Assembly: GCF_900009135.1 (NCBI RefSeq)
Contig: NZ_LT797705.1
Location: 105,681 to 169,660 of the forward strand
Reading direction: 5' to 3'
Source of the DNA: Planktothrix sp. PCC 11201
Lineage (GTDB): Bacteria; Cyanobacteriota; Cyanobacteriia; Cyanobacteriales; Microcoleaceae
Length of the DNA stretch: 63,980 nt
Shown piece by piece: positions 36,041 to 45,280 of this stretch; within the stretch, counting starts at the first letter, position 1; each line of letters begins with the position of its first letter. A program made the translations under genes and the position numbers. The notes beneath the pieces are model-generated. The model saw only the letters and a program-made list of their open reading frames with translations, was not told where the DNA came from and did not search any database.

Positions 36041-39000
36041 TTTCCCTCCGGTAGTCGAATTTCAACGGTTACGGGAAAAATCTGAACTGTTCCCCGCAAA
36101 CTGTAACGTTTGGGTAAAATTCCTTCTAAAACCCGGGTTTGTTCTTGTTTGAGAAAATCCAGTAATTCCTGATAGTGACTGCGCCGCCGTTTGAGTTCAT
36201 CGTCTAAATTTCTCAGCCGTTCTTCTTGCGATCGCCGTTCTTCTGCAAATAAAGTAAATTGCTGCATTTCATCTAACAATTGATTTCGTTCTTTTTCAAT
36301 TTTCTGAAGACTGGTTTCTTTGATCGCTTTTTCCACTTCAGCAATGCGAGATTTAAACCGTTGTTTTTCTTCCTTTAGGGCTATTTCTTTTTTCAATTTT
36401 AGTTGAGTTTCTAAATTGTCGGTTAACTGTTCTCCCCAGTGCTGAAAAATCTCCCGCACCTCTATAGAAACGTCGTCCCAAATTTGACGCGATCGCTCAA
36501 TTTCAACTTCCCCAATTGTTCGATCAATGGGGCGATCCTCCAAGGGCGGACAAGCCGGTAAAAGTTCCCCTAACTCACCATTTTTAATCGGAAATCGCAG
36601 GGTTCTCACCCAATGATGGAATGGTTCTCTTAGTTCATTCACGGCTAATTCTTCCACTGTTAGTAACAGTAACCCATCAACCTCTGGGGGAATTATACCA
36701 TACCGCACAATCCAACGGCTGACTGTTTGATAATCCATTCCACCTGGAAATCTTGCCCGTGCAAATAAAGCGAGTGCTTGATGAAATAAGGGATGTCCTA
36801 AATGCAATAATACGGTATCTTTAGCAGGGCGAAACACGGGGCGATTATTGCGATTTTGGATAAAATGTTGGGGGTCAAACACAATAGCAGGTAACGCCCC
36901 TTGCTGTCCTTGATTCGTTTCTAAACGTAAATGATCATCAATTAACGCTTCCCATTTCGGAGGGATGGGAATTTTTAACCGCAGTTTCCCTTGTTCATCT
37001 GGCCCCTCAAATCTGGGCAGTCCAATGCCTAACCCTAACGCTATTTCTAAGGTACTTTTTAAGGTATCTGGAGTTAAGTCAATTTCCCGTTCAAATTGTT
37101 GCAGTTGTTCTTCGTAGTCGGTTCCCGTGTCGATTTGAACGGTTCGGAGAATTTGAGTCCGATGGCGTTGTTTTTCCACCGCTTCATCTAACTGTTTAAC
37201 AATCAAATTCGTATCTTCAAAATAAATAAAACGCCGTTGAAAGGCAGCATCAAAGACTTCGCCCATTGATCCTAATTCTTCTCGAATTGTATTGACTTTA
37301 TTCACAACATGAGCTAAGAATTTTAAATCAGCATCATCTTCACTGGTAAAGTGAAAAACAATCACATCTCTGGCTTGTCCATGCCGATCTAAACGGCCGT
37401 TTCTTTGGTCAAGGCGGGCGGGATTCCAAGGAATATCATAATGTAAAATTAGATGGGCAGTTTCTTGTAAATTCAATCCTTCTGAAGCGGCATCCGTCGC
37501 CACTAAAATCCGAATTGGATCATCAGGATCGTTAAAGGCTTGTTTAATATCTTCCCGTTCTTGATCCGGTAAACCGCCATATAATACTCGAATGGCTTGA
37601 GGATATTTTTTAAAAGTTTGTTTGAGGCGACGTTCTAAATAATCTAATGTGGTTTTATATTCGGTAAAAATAACTAAGCGTTCCTGTTCAATCCATTCAT
37701 TGCCATTTCTTAAAGATTGTTTAATTAATTTTAGTAACCGTTCCCAACGTTCATCGACAACGGGTTCAGAACAGAAATTTTCCTCAAGCGTTAAATTTAA
37801 TTGGGCTAAACTATCATCAATTCGGGCAATTTCTGCGGTTAAATCAGGAACAAAGGGTTTTAACCAAGCCCCTGTGGTTTTAGTGGCGTGTTGCAGACGT
37901 CCTTCGGTTTCTCGATCATCATCTAAATCTTCTAAGGTTGCCCGTTTTGCCGCTTGAACTTCGGCAACTTCGGCGGATTCTTCTTGAGCAATTCCTTCTT
38001 TAAATCTCAACCATGATTGAGCAAAGGTAGAAGGACAAGATAACAGTCGTTTATTGAGGACTTCTAGGGCAAAGGAACCCGCTAATTGATCGGTTTTTTT
38101 AGAGCGTAGAATTAACGTTTTAACCGCAACTCGAAATTCTGCAAAGGCGGCAGAAAGTTGTTTTTCTAAACTGCTAAAATAAAGGGGGATGGGTTCAGGA
38201 ATGCGATCGCAAAATCGAGGGGTGCGTTCCGCTTGTTCATCAAGTTGATTAATTTCCCGTTTGAGACGTCGCACCACGACTTCAGACACCCGTTGTTTGA
38301 GATCCTCTGTCCAGTCATTGGTTTGAATAAACCTTACCGGGTCAAGCTGTTCTAATAATCCTGAAAAACAGCGAGTATGACCATTATGAGGAGTGGCGCT
38401 TAAAAATAATTTATGTTCAAACCAAGGGGAAATTGCCCGCAACATTTTGGATAAATCACTATCTTCTCCAAAGTTAGAGGGCATTAAATTATGGGCTTCA
38501 TCAACAATTAATAAATCCCAAGGCAATTGAGATTGATTTTGGGGTTGTCCACAAGCTGCCCGAAACTGTTCTAAAACATCGGGTTGTCGTAAATAATGAT
38601 AGGAAGTGATAATGCGGGGATAGGTGCGCCAAGGGTTGGCATCGAGTCCGAGACGTTTTTGCAGGGCGTGGGTTTCGGGACGGTCAATAATATCAAAGGT
38701 GAGAGAAAATTTGGTTTTCATCTCCTGTTGCCATTGTTTCCGCAGGGCGGCGGGACAGAGAATCAAGACTCGTCGAATTCGGCGCCGCAGCAATAGTTCT
38801 GTTAAGATTAAACCCGCCTCAATCGTTTTCCCCAGTCCCACATCATCGGCGAGTAACAGGGAAATACGGGGCATTTGCAGGGCTTTGAGGAGGGGGACAA
38901 GTTGAAAGTCTTCGATTTGAACCGCCCCAAAAAACGGCGAAGCAATGGGAAATTGAGCTAAACTGCCATCGGGGTTGAGAAAGGGTGAAAGGGCTGTCCA

Positions 39001-39294
39001 GCGAGTCGCCCGTTGCAAGGCGTCAAAGTCGGTGGCGGACATCGGGGGTTCTGTGGCGACTTGGGGGAGGGCAGTGGGTTCTAATAAGGTGGCGTTGAGT
39101 TCCCGTTCCCAGATAATAGTATCTTCGGGGATACCGTCGGAGTCGGTATATTCTAAGCGAACCAGATGCAGGCGCCCTTCTGAGGTTCCATCAAAGGGGT
39201 CTACGGAGGTGACAAGGGCGCGACGGTTTCGGACGGTGGCCAGCATTCCGACTCGGGGCAAAAAGGTTTGGGTTTTTAGTCGCGTCGTGGTCAT
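36037..39294 (-). CDS. SNF2-family helicase, DISARM DrmD-like
   Basis: 1085 residues. The start PRVGMLATVRNRRALVTSVDPFDGTSEGRLHLVRLEYTDSDG is the small beta domain typical of DrmD proteins. SNF2 motor: LLLADDVGLGKTIEAGLIL (motif I, about residues 143-162), LLIVDEAHNLMPS (motif II), LFLSATPHNGHT (motif III), RLVIFTEYKTTLDYL, ILVATDAASEGLNLQ and HYDIPWNPARLDQRNGRLDRHGQ (motifs V-VI). A charged coiled coil lies in the last 200 residues. Class 1 DISARM is defined by drmD with drmMI; that is the pair seen here, in the same order and overlapping by ATGA. It is the first gene of the minus-strand operon, with a 345-base upstream region. Confidence 0.87.
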   Translation of the reverse strand: MTTTRLKTQTFLPRVGMLATVRNRRALVTSVDPFDGTSEGRLHLVRLEYTDSDGIPEDTIIWERELNATLLEPTALPQVATEPPMSATDFDALQRATRWTALSPFLNPDGSLAQFPIASPFFGAVQIEDFQLVPLLKALQMPRISLLLADDVGLGKTIEAGLILTELLLRRRIRRVLILCPAALRKQWQQEMKTKFSLTFDIIDRPETHALQKRLGLDANPWRTYPRIITSYHYLRQPDVLEQFRAACGQPQNQSQLPWDLLIVDEAHNLMPSNFGEDSDLSKMLRAISPWFEHKLFLSATPHNGHTRCFSGLLEQLDPVRFIQTNDWTEDLKQRVSEVVVRRLKREINQLDEQAERTPRFCDRIPEPIPLYFSSLEKQLSAAFAEFRVAVKTLILRSKKTDQLAGSFALEVLNKRLLSCPSTFAQSWLRFKEGIAQEESAEVAEVQAAKRATLEDLDDDRETEGRLQHATKTTGAWLKPFVPDLTAEIARIDDSLAQLNLTLEENFCSEPVVDERWERLLKLIKQSLRNGNEWIEQERLVIFTEYKTTLDYLERRLKQTFKKYPQAIRVLYGGLPDQEREDIKQAFNDPDDPIRILVATDAASEGLNLQETAHLILHYDIPWNPARLDQRNGRLDRHGQARDVIVFHFTSEDDADLKFLAHVVNKVNTIREELGSMGEVFDAAFQRRFIYFEDTNLIVKQLDEAVEKQRHRTQILRTVQIDTGTDYEEQLQQFEREIDLTPDTLKSTLEIALGLGIGLPRFEGPDEQGKLRLKIPIPPKWEALIDDHLRLETNQGQQGALPAIVFDPQHFIQNRNNRPVFRPAKDTVLLHLGHPLFHQALALFARARFPGGMDYQTVSRWIVRYGIIPPEVDGLLLLTVEELAVNELREPFHHWVRTLRFPIKNGELGELLPACPPLEDRPIDRTIGEVEIERSRQIWDDVSIEVREIFQHWGEQLTDNLETQLKLKKEIALKEEKQRFKSRIAEVEKAIKETSLQKIEKERNQLLDEMQQFTLFAEERRSQEERLRNLDDELKRRRSHYQELLDFLKQEQTRVLEGILPKRYSLRGTVQIFPVTVEIRLPEGK

Positions 39295-39639
39295 AATCAG
39301 TGGGTGTAAGTTTTTTTAGGGGTGCACGGCAATATTATCCATTAGTAAGATGATTTCATGTCGCACGCGGTTCGTGTCAGCTTTGCTGTTTCTACGCCTA
39401 ACTATATCTAACCACTAAAGCCCTAGTAAAAACTGGGGCTTTTTTAGTGCGGTCGAATTTAATTAATTTCCCTAGCGAGTAGGGAGACAAAGGAGAAATT
39501 TATTTTGACAATCTGATATCACAAATGAAAAGGAGAGGAAGAGGCTCTTTCCATATCAATGTCATGATCACTCTTAAATGTTTCTCTCAACTTGAATGTT
39601 GATAAGAGTAAATTGAAAGTAAATTATATCAATAATTAA
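39295..39639. other. 345-base divergent intergenic region
   Basis: It separates the DrmD-like gene (minus) from the CRISPR reverse transcriptase (plus) and should carry both promoters. Apart from the terminator-like hairpin at 39418-39446 and a possible short RNA in front of it, no gene is visible. Confidence 0.6.
39418..39446 (+). terminator. Rho-independent-type terminator without an obvious upstream gene
   Basis: AAGCCCTAGT (39418-39427) pairs with ACTGGGGCTT (39432-39441; one G-T pair), loop AAAA, followed by a T-run. It faces the plus strand, but no plus-strand gene ends before it. The preceding stretch 39340-39417 (ATTTCATGTCGCACGCGGTT...) could be a small RNA or a gene remnant. Confidence 0.7.
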
Positions 39640-40656
39640 ATGATGTCCAAAAAAGTATTAACCAATTTTCAAGGAACTCAGTATTTATCATCAACTGCAA
39701 TTATTAAGAAGTTTCTGAGCTTAGAAAACTTTTATAATGCTTGGGAAAAGGTGGCTGGGAAACGTGGTTGTGCAGGAATTGATGAAGAAACTCTTGAAGA
39801 TTTTAGCCGAGATCTCAGAGGAAATCTTTCTCGTCTCAGAGATGCTGTGGCAAATTGTATCTATCAACCCCTTCCTTGTAAACAGGTTTTAATTCCTAAA
39901 AAAAAGGGGAATTGGCGAGAACTAAGAATCCCAACGGTGCGAGATAGAATTATTCAACACGCTTTATTAAATGTTTTGGCTCCTGGCGTTGACTGTAAAT
40001 TTTCTAGGGCGAGTTTTGGTTATCGTCCTAATCTATCCTATATTAATGCGGTTGAACAAGTTGCTCAGTGGCGAGATTTGGGTTATTACTGGGTTTTGGA
40101 TGCAGATATTACTCAATTTTTTGATAATATTCAGCATGAACGGTTATTAAGAGAAGTCAGGAAACATATTGACTACCCCGGAATTTTATGTTTGATAAAA
40201 GCTTGGATTTCGGTTGGGGTAATGACTAAAAATGGGCTAGTTAGGGCTGAAAAAGGAGTACCTCAAGGGGCTGTTATTTCTCCTTTAATGGCTAATATTT
40301 ATTTAGATGAATTCGACAAGATTATCATGGCATCAGATATCAAATTGGTGCGCTATGCGGATGATTTTTTAGTTTTGGCTAAAACTAAAGAACAGATTAT
40401 TCACGCTTATTCAATTGTGCAATTCACGCTCAATTCTATGGGGTTAATTCTGAATCTTGAGAAAACACAAATTACTCATTTCTCACGGGGATTTCGGTTT
40501 TTAGGTCATGGTTTTGTAGAAGATAATATTTTCCCTCTTGAATCTTCTAACACTGAAAATATATCTCCCAGCTTCAAGAGTAATAGAGCTAGAAAAAAAA
40601 CTTTCAATAACCCATCTGGGAAAAAAATTAGTCCTCCCTTCCCATCTCAATATTAA
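39640..40656 (+). CDS. CRISPR-associated reverse transcriptase, stand-alone
   Basis: 338 residues with the full group II intron-like RT set: LRIPTVRDRIIQHALLNVL, VLDADITQFFDNIQHERLL (first catalytic Asp), GVPQGAVISPLMANIYLDEFD and LVRYADDFLVLAKTKEQ with YADD at residues 239-242, then LNLEKTQITHFSRGFRFLGHGF. It ends about 55 residues after this with a Ser/Lys-rich tail and has no maturase (X) or endonuclease domain, so it is not a group II intron ORF. The gene is 73 bases before cas1 on the same strand. RTs of this kind, fused to or next to Cas1 in type III loci, allow spacer acquisition from RNA; here they are separate polypeptides. Confidence 0.9.
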   Translation: MMSKKVLTNFQGTQYLSSTAIIKKFLSLENFYNAWEKVAGKRGCAGIDEETLEDFSRDLRGNLSRLRDAVANCIYQPLPCKQVLIPKKKGNWRELRIPTVRDRIIQHALLNVLAPGVDCKFSRASFGYRPNLSYINAVEQVAQWRDLGYYWVLDADITQFFDNIQHERLLREVRKHIDYPGILCLIKAWISVGVMTKNGLVRAEKGVPQGAVISPLMANIYLDEFDKIIMASDIKLVRYADDFLVLAKTKEQIIHAYSIVQFTLNSMGLILNLEKTQITHFSRGFRFLGHGFVEDNIFPLESSNTENISPSFKSNRARKKTFNNPSGKKISPPFPSQY

Positions 40657-40729
40657 TTTCAATGGTTTTAGGAGCTATTAAATAGTAGCTGATTAAAATA
40701 ATACACCTTAGAATAATCAGGCAAAAAAT

Positions 40730-41734
40730 ATGGCGACTCTGTATTTAATTGAACAAGGGACAACGATTTATAAAGATAATCAACGGTTCGTAATTTGGCG
40801 ACCTGATCAACAGAAGACAGAAATTCCAGTTCGAGATGTAGAAAGAATTCTTCTGTTTGGAAATATTCAAATGAGTACACAAGCAATTAATACTTGTCTT
40901 GATGAAAAAGTTCTGATTTTATTTTTGACTTTATCGGGTCAATATAAAGGTCATATTTGGAGTTTAGAATCAACTCATTTTGGCTGTGAAACGGTTCAAT
41001 TTAGTAAATGGAAAGATCCTCGGTTTCAATTACTGGTTTCTCAAGGAATTGTTCGAGGGAAACTTTGGAACTCTAAACAACTTTTAGTCCGTCTCAACCG
41101 GAAACGGAAAATTCCAGAAGTTGCTAAGGCGATCGCTGGAATTACTTCTGATATTAATGCTTTAAATACTGTTAATAATCTTGATAGTTTACGCGGTTAT
41201 GAAGGAATTAGTGCGGCTCGATATTTTCCGGCTTTTGGCAAGTTAATTGCTAATTCAGCATTTCATTTTTCTCTGAGAAACCGTCAACCTCCAACGGATT
41301 CGGTTAACTCTTTATTGAGTTTTGGTTATACCTTGTTATTTAACAATGTTTTAAGTCTGATTATTGCAGAAGGTTTATCGCCTTATATGGGAAATTTTCA
41401 CTATGGGGAGGACAAAAAACCTTATCTAGCTTTTGATTTAATGGAAGAATTTCGTTCTCCTATTGTAGACAGTTTTGTTTTAAAACTGATTAATAGTTCA
41501 ATTGTCAAGCCGCAGGATTTTGATCGGGTAGCAAGTACGGGAGGAGTCTACTTAAATAAGCAAGCTAGACGGGTATTTCTGGAACAGTTTGAAAAACGGA
41601 TGAATGAAGAAATTTCTCATCCTGATTTACAATCTTCTGTTTCTTACCGACAGGCAATTCAGTTACAAGTTCGACGCTATAAATCCAGTTTATTACAAGG
41701 ATCTGCTTATCAGGCGTTTTTAAGATCGGTGTAA
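40730..41734 (+). CDS. cas1: CRISPR-associated endonuclease Cas1
   Basis: 334 residues, full length. The N-terminal beta domain begins LYLIEQGTTIYKDNQRFVIW. The helical catalytic domain holds E158 in LRGYEGISAARYF, H224 in YMGNFHYGEDKK and D236 in YLAFDLMEEFRSPIVDSFV, the metal-binding triad of Cas1 integrases. It forms the spacer-integration complex with Cas2 encoded 47 bases downstream; with the upstream RT it probably takes spacers from RNA. The sequence is of the type III/RT-associated Cas1 kind, judged by context. Confidence 0.96.
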   Translation: MATLYLIEQGTTIYKDNQRFVIWRPDQQKTEIPVRDVERILLFGNIQMSTQAINTCLDEKVLILFLTLSGQYKGHIWSLESTHFGCETVQFSKWKDPRFQLLVSQGIVRGKLWNSKQLLVRLNRKRKIPEVAKAIAGITSDINALNTVNNLDSLRGYEGISAARYFPAFGKLIANSAFHFSLRNRQPPTDSVNSLLSFGYTLLFNNVLSLIIAEGLSPYMGNFHYGEDKKPYLAFDLMEEFRSPIVDSFVLKLINSSIVKPQDFDRVASTGGVYLNKQARRVFLEQFEKRMNEEISHPDLQSSVSYRQAIQLQVRRYKSSLLQGSAYQAFLRSV

Positions 41735-41781
41735 TGTGGGATTAAAGTTTTTGAGTGCTGATTCTCTTTGATTCTGAATTT

Positions 41782-42054
41782 ATGGTTGTTGTTGTTTATG
41801 ATATTTCTAATGACAAAAGGCGGGTGAAGTTGTCTAATTTCCTCGAAGGTTATGGTAACAGAATTCAATTTTCTGTGTTTGAATGTTTTATTAGCTTGGA
41901 AGAAATGCGACAATTGCATCAAAAGGTGAAAAAATTGGTTTTACCGCAGGAGGATAATGTCCGTTTCTACTGGATTTCTAATGATGCTCTTTCGATTGTT
42001 TTAACTATTGGCAGTCAAAAGCCTGAACCTCCTCCTCAATATTATGTGATTTAG
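41782..42054 (+). CDS. cas2: CRISPR-associated protein Cas2
   Basis: 90 residues: MVVVVYDISNDKRRVKLSNFLEGYGNR is the ferredoxin-like first strand with the conserved Asp (YDIS), followed by QFSVFECFISLEEMRQLHQKVKKL and the last strands RFYWISNDALSIVLTIGS. I use the ATG at 41782 (strong match to family start) instead of the one at 41755. Structural partner of Cas1 in spacer integration. The gene ends 327 bases before the first CRISPR repeat, and that gap is the leader. Confidence 0.96.
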   Translation: MVVVVYDISNDKRRVKLSNFLEGYGNRIQFSVFECFISLEEMRQLHQKVKKLVLPQEDNVRFYWISNDALSIVLTIGSQKPEPPPQYYVI

Positions 42055-42198
42055 GAAAATTCTGGTGATCCGATGTTCTGTCCTTGGGGATGGGAAGGTG
42101 CGTCGATAGGGGGATTTTAGGTATTGTTGAATTGTAGAATAGGCTCAAATTCCTTTCAGATAAGGGTTTTAGCGGATTATGGGGATGACGCTGGGCTA

Positions 42199-42381
42199 AT
42201 CGACGCACCTCGCCCAATTCCTGAAACCCCTATGTTTTCGTTGAGGTGCGTCGAATCTTTACACAGAGGGCGTTTGAGGGCTATGAATTTGCTGTTTTTG
42301 AGTCATGATCTATGGTATATTCAGGGGGTGCGTCGATTTGAAGGCTGTAGCTCCCTCTGGGTCTACCTTCTGCGGCGAACT
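42199..42381 (+). promoter_or_regulatory. leader of CRISPR array 1
   Basis: 183 bases that match 55207-55389, in front of array 2, with six substitutions and no gap. They hold an 11-bp inverted repeat, CGACGCACCTC (42201-42211) and GAGGTGCGTCG (42243-42253), and a further copy of GGTGCGTCGA at about 42329; another copy lies upstream near 42096. An extended -10 (TGG TATATT, 42313-42321) would start transcription shortly before the first repeat. Identity right up to the repeat marks this as the integration-proximal end for both arrays. Confidence 0.85.
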
Positions 42382-44056
42382 CCCTTCCGAAGGGTTTAAT
42401 TCGGATTAGTTGGAAACTTCATTAGATATCACCCAAAATGTTTTTTCCGTCATTTTCCCTTCCGAAGGGTTTAATTCGGATTAGTTGGAAACCTTTTCGT
42501 AGACCTTTTGAAGAATCAGATAACCTACTCCCTTCCGAAGGGTTTAATTCGGATTAGTTGGAAACTCAACAACTACAGCTGACGTTCCTTGAGGAATTCG
42601 AATACCCTTCCGAAGGGTTTAATTCGGATTAGTTGGAAACCCAGTTATCTGTTCCGGAGTATTCGCATATTTTGCCCTTCCGAAGGGTTTAATTCGGATT
42701 AGTTGGAAACCTTTCATTTTACCTAGTTATGGTTAACAATTAGTTTAGCTGAAGTTTTTTCCCTTCCGAAGGGTTTAATTCGGATTAGTTGGAAACTTTA
42801 AACTCAAAGCCCATCCGTTTAAAATGGACGAAACCCTTCCGAAGGGTTTAATTCGGATTAGTTGGAAACCAGTATACAGTGATTTTTGAACGAACGGTAA
42901 AAAAATCCCTTCCGAAGGGTTTAATTCGGATTAGTTGGAAACAAAAAACTGCGATTGTACCGTGGAAAGCGGAAGTTACCCTTCCGAAGGGTTTAATTCG
43001 GATTAGTTGGAAACATGTAACTGCAGTATTTGCTAACCGTTTGGATAAGTCCCTTCCGAAGGGTTTAATTCGGATTAGTTGGAAACAATTCACGGATGAG
43101 ACTTTCATAATCTATACCGTAAATTCCCTTCCGAAGGGTTTAATTCGGATTAGTTGGAAACCAAACTCAAAACAACAACATATTTTTTCATTGTCTTTAT
43201 CCCCCTTCCGAAGGGTTTAATTCGGATTAGTTGGAAACTGGATCATACGGTTCTGGTTCTTTCGGTGGTATTGGTTGTGGCCCTTCCGAAGGGTTTAATT
43301 CGGATTAGTTGGAAACATTCGACTGTTTGTACTGTCGGTCTGAAGCAAAAATTTTCCCTTCCGAAGGGTTTAATTCGGATTAGTTGGAAACATTAAGTTA
43401 AACACTGATTGATTGATGGGTGTGACCCTTCCGAAGGGTTTAATTCGGATTAGTTGGAAACGCTTCTACTTTTAAATCAGAAGGGATTGAAGAAAGTAAA
43501 ACCACCCTTCCGAAGGGTTTAATTCGGATTAGTTGGAAACCTTTAATTACAGGGGAATATCCAATAATTTGAAACCCTTCCGAAGGGTTTAATTCGGATT
43601 AGTTGGAAACAAATTACCCAAAAACAAGAAGCAGAGAAGCAACAACTAAAACTCCCTTCCGAAGGGTTTAATTCGGATTAGTTGGAAACAATTTGGTGCT
43701 AGTTTGCCCATAGTATTCCACAACTAGTGCCCTTCCGAAGGGTTTAATTCGGATTAGTTGGAAACATTATATTCCCTGAATAAGATCGAAGCATTTCCAA
43801 GCCCTTCCGAAGGGTTTAATTCGGATTAGTTGGAAACCTTGTCGGTTTGTTTCTTTCGGTTTCTGTTGGTTTTACCCTTCCGAAGGGTTTAATTCGGATT
43901 AGTTGGAAACTCTATAAGAAAATAGACGGACATGCAAACCCCCAAACCCCTTCCGAAGGGTTTAATTCGGATTAGTTGGAAACTTCCGTTCATAATGATA
44001 TCCCCATACTAAAAACAATGCCCTTCCGAAGGGTTTAATTCGGATTATTTAGAAGC
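42382..44056 (+). CRISPR. CRISPR array 1: 22 identical repeats plus one degenerate, 22 spacers
   Basis: Repeats are 36 bases, beginning CCCTTCCGAAGGG (a 5-bp palindromic stem CCCTT/AAGGG) and ending TTGGAAAC, starting at 42382, 42457, 42530, 42605 and so on to 43948. The last one (44021) is broken after TTCGGATTA, as usual at the leader-distal end, so transcription runs on the plus strand from the leader at 42199-42381. Spacers are 34-50 bases. The GGAAAC ending is typical of type III repeats whose 5' handle is cut by Cas6-like activity; no cas6 gene is seen in the window. Array 2 has the same repeat. Confidence 0.98.
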
Positions 44057-44073
44057 GATCGCTCTTTTTCCAT

Positions 44074-44119
44074 GTGAGTCAGACTCACCTTTTTTTGTGA
44101 CCTTTAACTTAAAGATCAC
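44074..44119 (+). promoter_or_regulatory. two palindromes after array 1, terminator or operator
   Basis: GTGAGTCAGACTCAC (44074-44088) is a perfect palindrome followed by seven T; then GTGACCTTTAACTTAAAGATCAC (described as arms GTGACCTTTAA and TTAAAGATCAC, 44097-44119) is a second, near-perfect one. They may end the array transcript and/or bind a regulator of the downstream nuclease-ubiquitin genes. Confidence 0.5.
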
Positions 44120-44199
44120 CTCAAGGAAAACCCCATTTCCATAGCTGTGCTTTAATCCAAAATAAGTTAAAGCAAAAAAACCGAGGTTTAAAAAAACCT

Positions 44200-44772
44200 A
44201 TGACAGCAAATCGTCGGGTACTGATTTTGGCAGATAGTGATAATACTTTCTTAGCCGCACAAACATTTAACCGAAAACTAGATTGGCATAAAATCTGCAA
44301 TTATCTCGCCGATCCCAATGAAGGGAGAGAATTAATTGAAATGGTGATTTATGTCGGTTTACCTCCGGCTAGAGAAAGATTTGAAGAACAACGGAAAAGC
44401 AAAGAACAATTTATTTATTGGGCAAAAAGTAATGGGTTTTTAGTAGTTCATAAAGAAGGAAAACCCAAAGGAGATGATTATGAAACCAATATCGATATTG
44501 TGATGGCAATGGATGCCATAGAATTAGCCATAGAAGCTCATCCAGATATTGTGGTATTGGTCACAGGAGATTCCGACTTTGCCTACTTAGCAGAAAAATT
44601 AAGACGGCGAGGAATGCGAGTTGAAGTTGCATCCGTTGAACAATCATTAGGTCATGACTTAAAAATTGCCGCCAGCAGCGTGATTGATTTAATTGAACTA
44701 TTTGATACCTTTGAACAACACAACGAAGCTCATAGCTATTTTCCCATTGGAAATTACAGTTTTTTTGATTAA
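44200..44772 (+). CDS. NYN-domain (PIN-like) ribonuclease, LabA/DUF88 family
   Basis: 190 residues. First strand with metal-binding Asp RRVLILADSDNTFLAAQTF; then MVIYVGLPPARERFEEQRKSKEQFIYWAKSNGF, KPKGDDYETNIDIVMAMDAIELA and VVLVTGDSDFAYLAEKLRRRGMRVEVA. These are the four acidic clusters of NYN/PIN nucleases (LADSDN, ETNIDIVMAMD, TGDSDF). Members cut RNA in a metal-dependent way. It follows the end of array 1 by about 150 bases and comes before the TM protein and the ubiquitin-like genes on the same strand, so it may be the RNA-degrading part of that cassette, or an effector or crRNA-processing aid of the CRISPR system. No regulatory domain is present in the chain. Confidence 0.85.
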   Translation: MTANRRVLILADSDNTFLAAQTFNRKLDWHKICNYLADPNEGRELIEMVIYVGLPPARERFEEQRKSKEQFIYWAKSNGFLVVHKEGKPKGDDYETNIDIVMAMDAIELAIEAHPDIVVLVTGDSDFAYLAEKLRRRGMRVEVASVEQSLGHDLKIAASSVIDLIELFDTFEQHNEAHSYFPIGNYSFFD

Positions 44773-44804
44773 CAGTTTCCAGGGTTCAAGTGAGGCTGAA
44801 ACCC

Positions 44805-45227
44805 ATGTTTTTACCAAGTCAGGTTGAAAACCCTTTAGATACCGTTAATGGAAAATTGATTATTCCTGATCCCAAAGGTATCAAGCATATTAACTCAAAG
44901 TTTGAACATCTTAATCAACGGCTTGACCAATTAGAAGTTGATTTGATCATTAATCGTTATCAAGAAAAACAGCAATACTTACATCAACTGAATTCTATCC
45001 AATGTTCAATTCAAAAATTAGAGCAGATCCAATCCCTAAAAATCGCAAGTAAAATTGACCCTTTTAAATCAATGCAAAACTTAGAACATATTTATGGTCA
45101 ATTGATAATCACCCTAATTGTAGCCAGTTTTGGTTTAGCAAGTTTGTTCTTTTTATTCGGTGGAAATCGTCAAACCTGCTTTAAAAAATCTCAACAACCA
45201 GCACCGATAATTTCTAGGATCAGTTGA
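44805..45227 (+). CDS. coiled-coil protein with one C-terminal membrane segment, 140 aa
   Basis: After a polar start (MFLPSQVENPLDTVNGKLIIPDPKGIK) the protein has a long amphipathic helix (HINSKFEHLNQRLDQLEVDLIINRYQEKQQYLHQL, then SIQKLEQIQSLKIASKI) and one hydrophobic segment LIITLIVASFGLASLFFLFGG near residues 100-122, with a short basic tail. So it is a tail-anchored coiled coil. I choose the ATG at 44805; a GTG at 44790 is in frame. No family is recognised. It lies 32 bases after the NYN gene and 53 before the ubiquitin-like gene, on the same strand, so it probably belongs to that operon and may be a membrane adaptor or conjugation target. Confidence 0.65.
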   Translation: MFLPSQVENPLDTVNGKLIIPDPKGIKHINSKFEHLNQRLDQLEVDLIINRYQEKQQYLHQLNSIQCSIQKLEQIQSLKIASKIDPFKSMQNLEHIYGQLIITLIVASFGLASLFFLFGGNRQTCFKKSQQPAPIISRIS

Positions 45228-45280
45228 TCAAAAATTATTCTCAATTCAGTTAATTGTTTTTGAAGATACAGGAGAAAAAC

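Noticed and set aside
39640-40656. RT as a group II intron ORF
   Set aside because: No maturase domain, no intron RNA features, and the gene is tightly linked to cas1.
43239-43280. Spacer reading as a glycine-rich peptide (GSYGSGSFGG), possible origin in a coding gene
   Set aside because: A single short frame can arise by chance; without a database the source cannot be judged.
42848-43396. Open frames across CRISPR array 1 on both strands
   Set aside because: They consist of the translated repeat (LPKGLIRISWK) and spacers; the array explains them.
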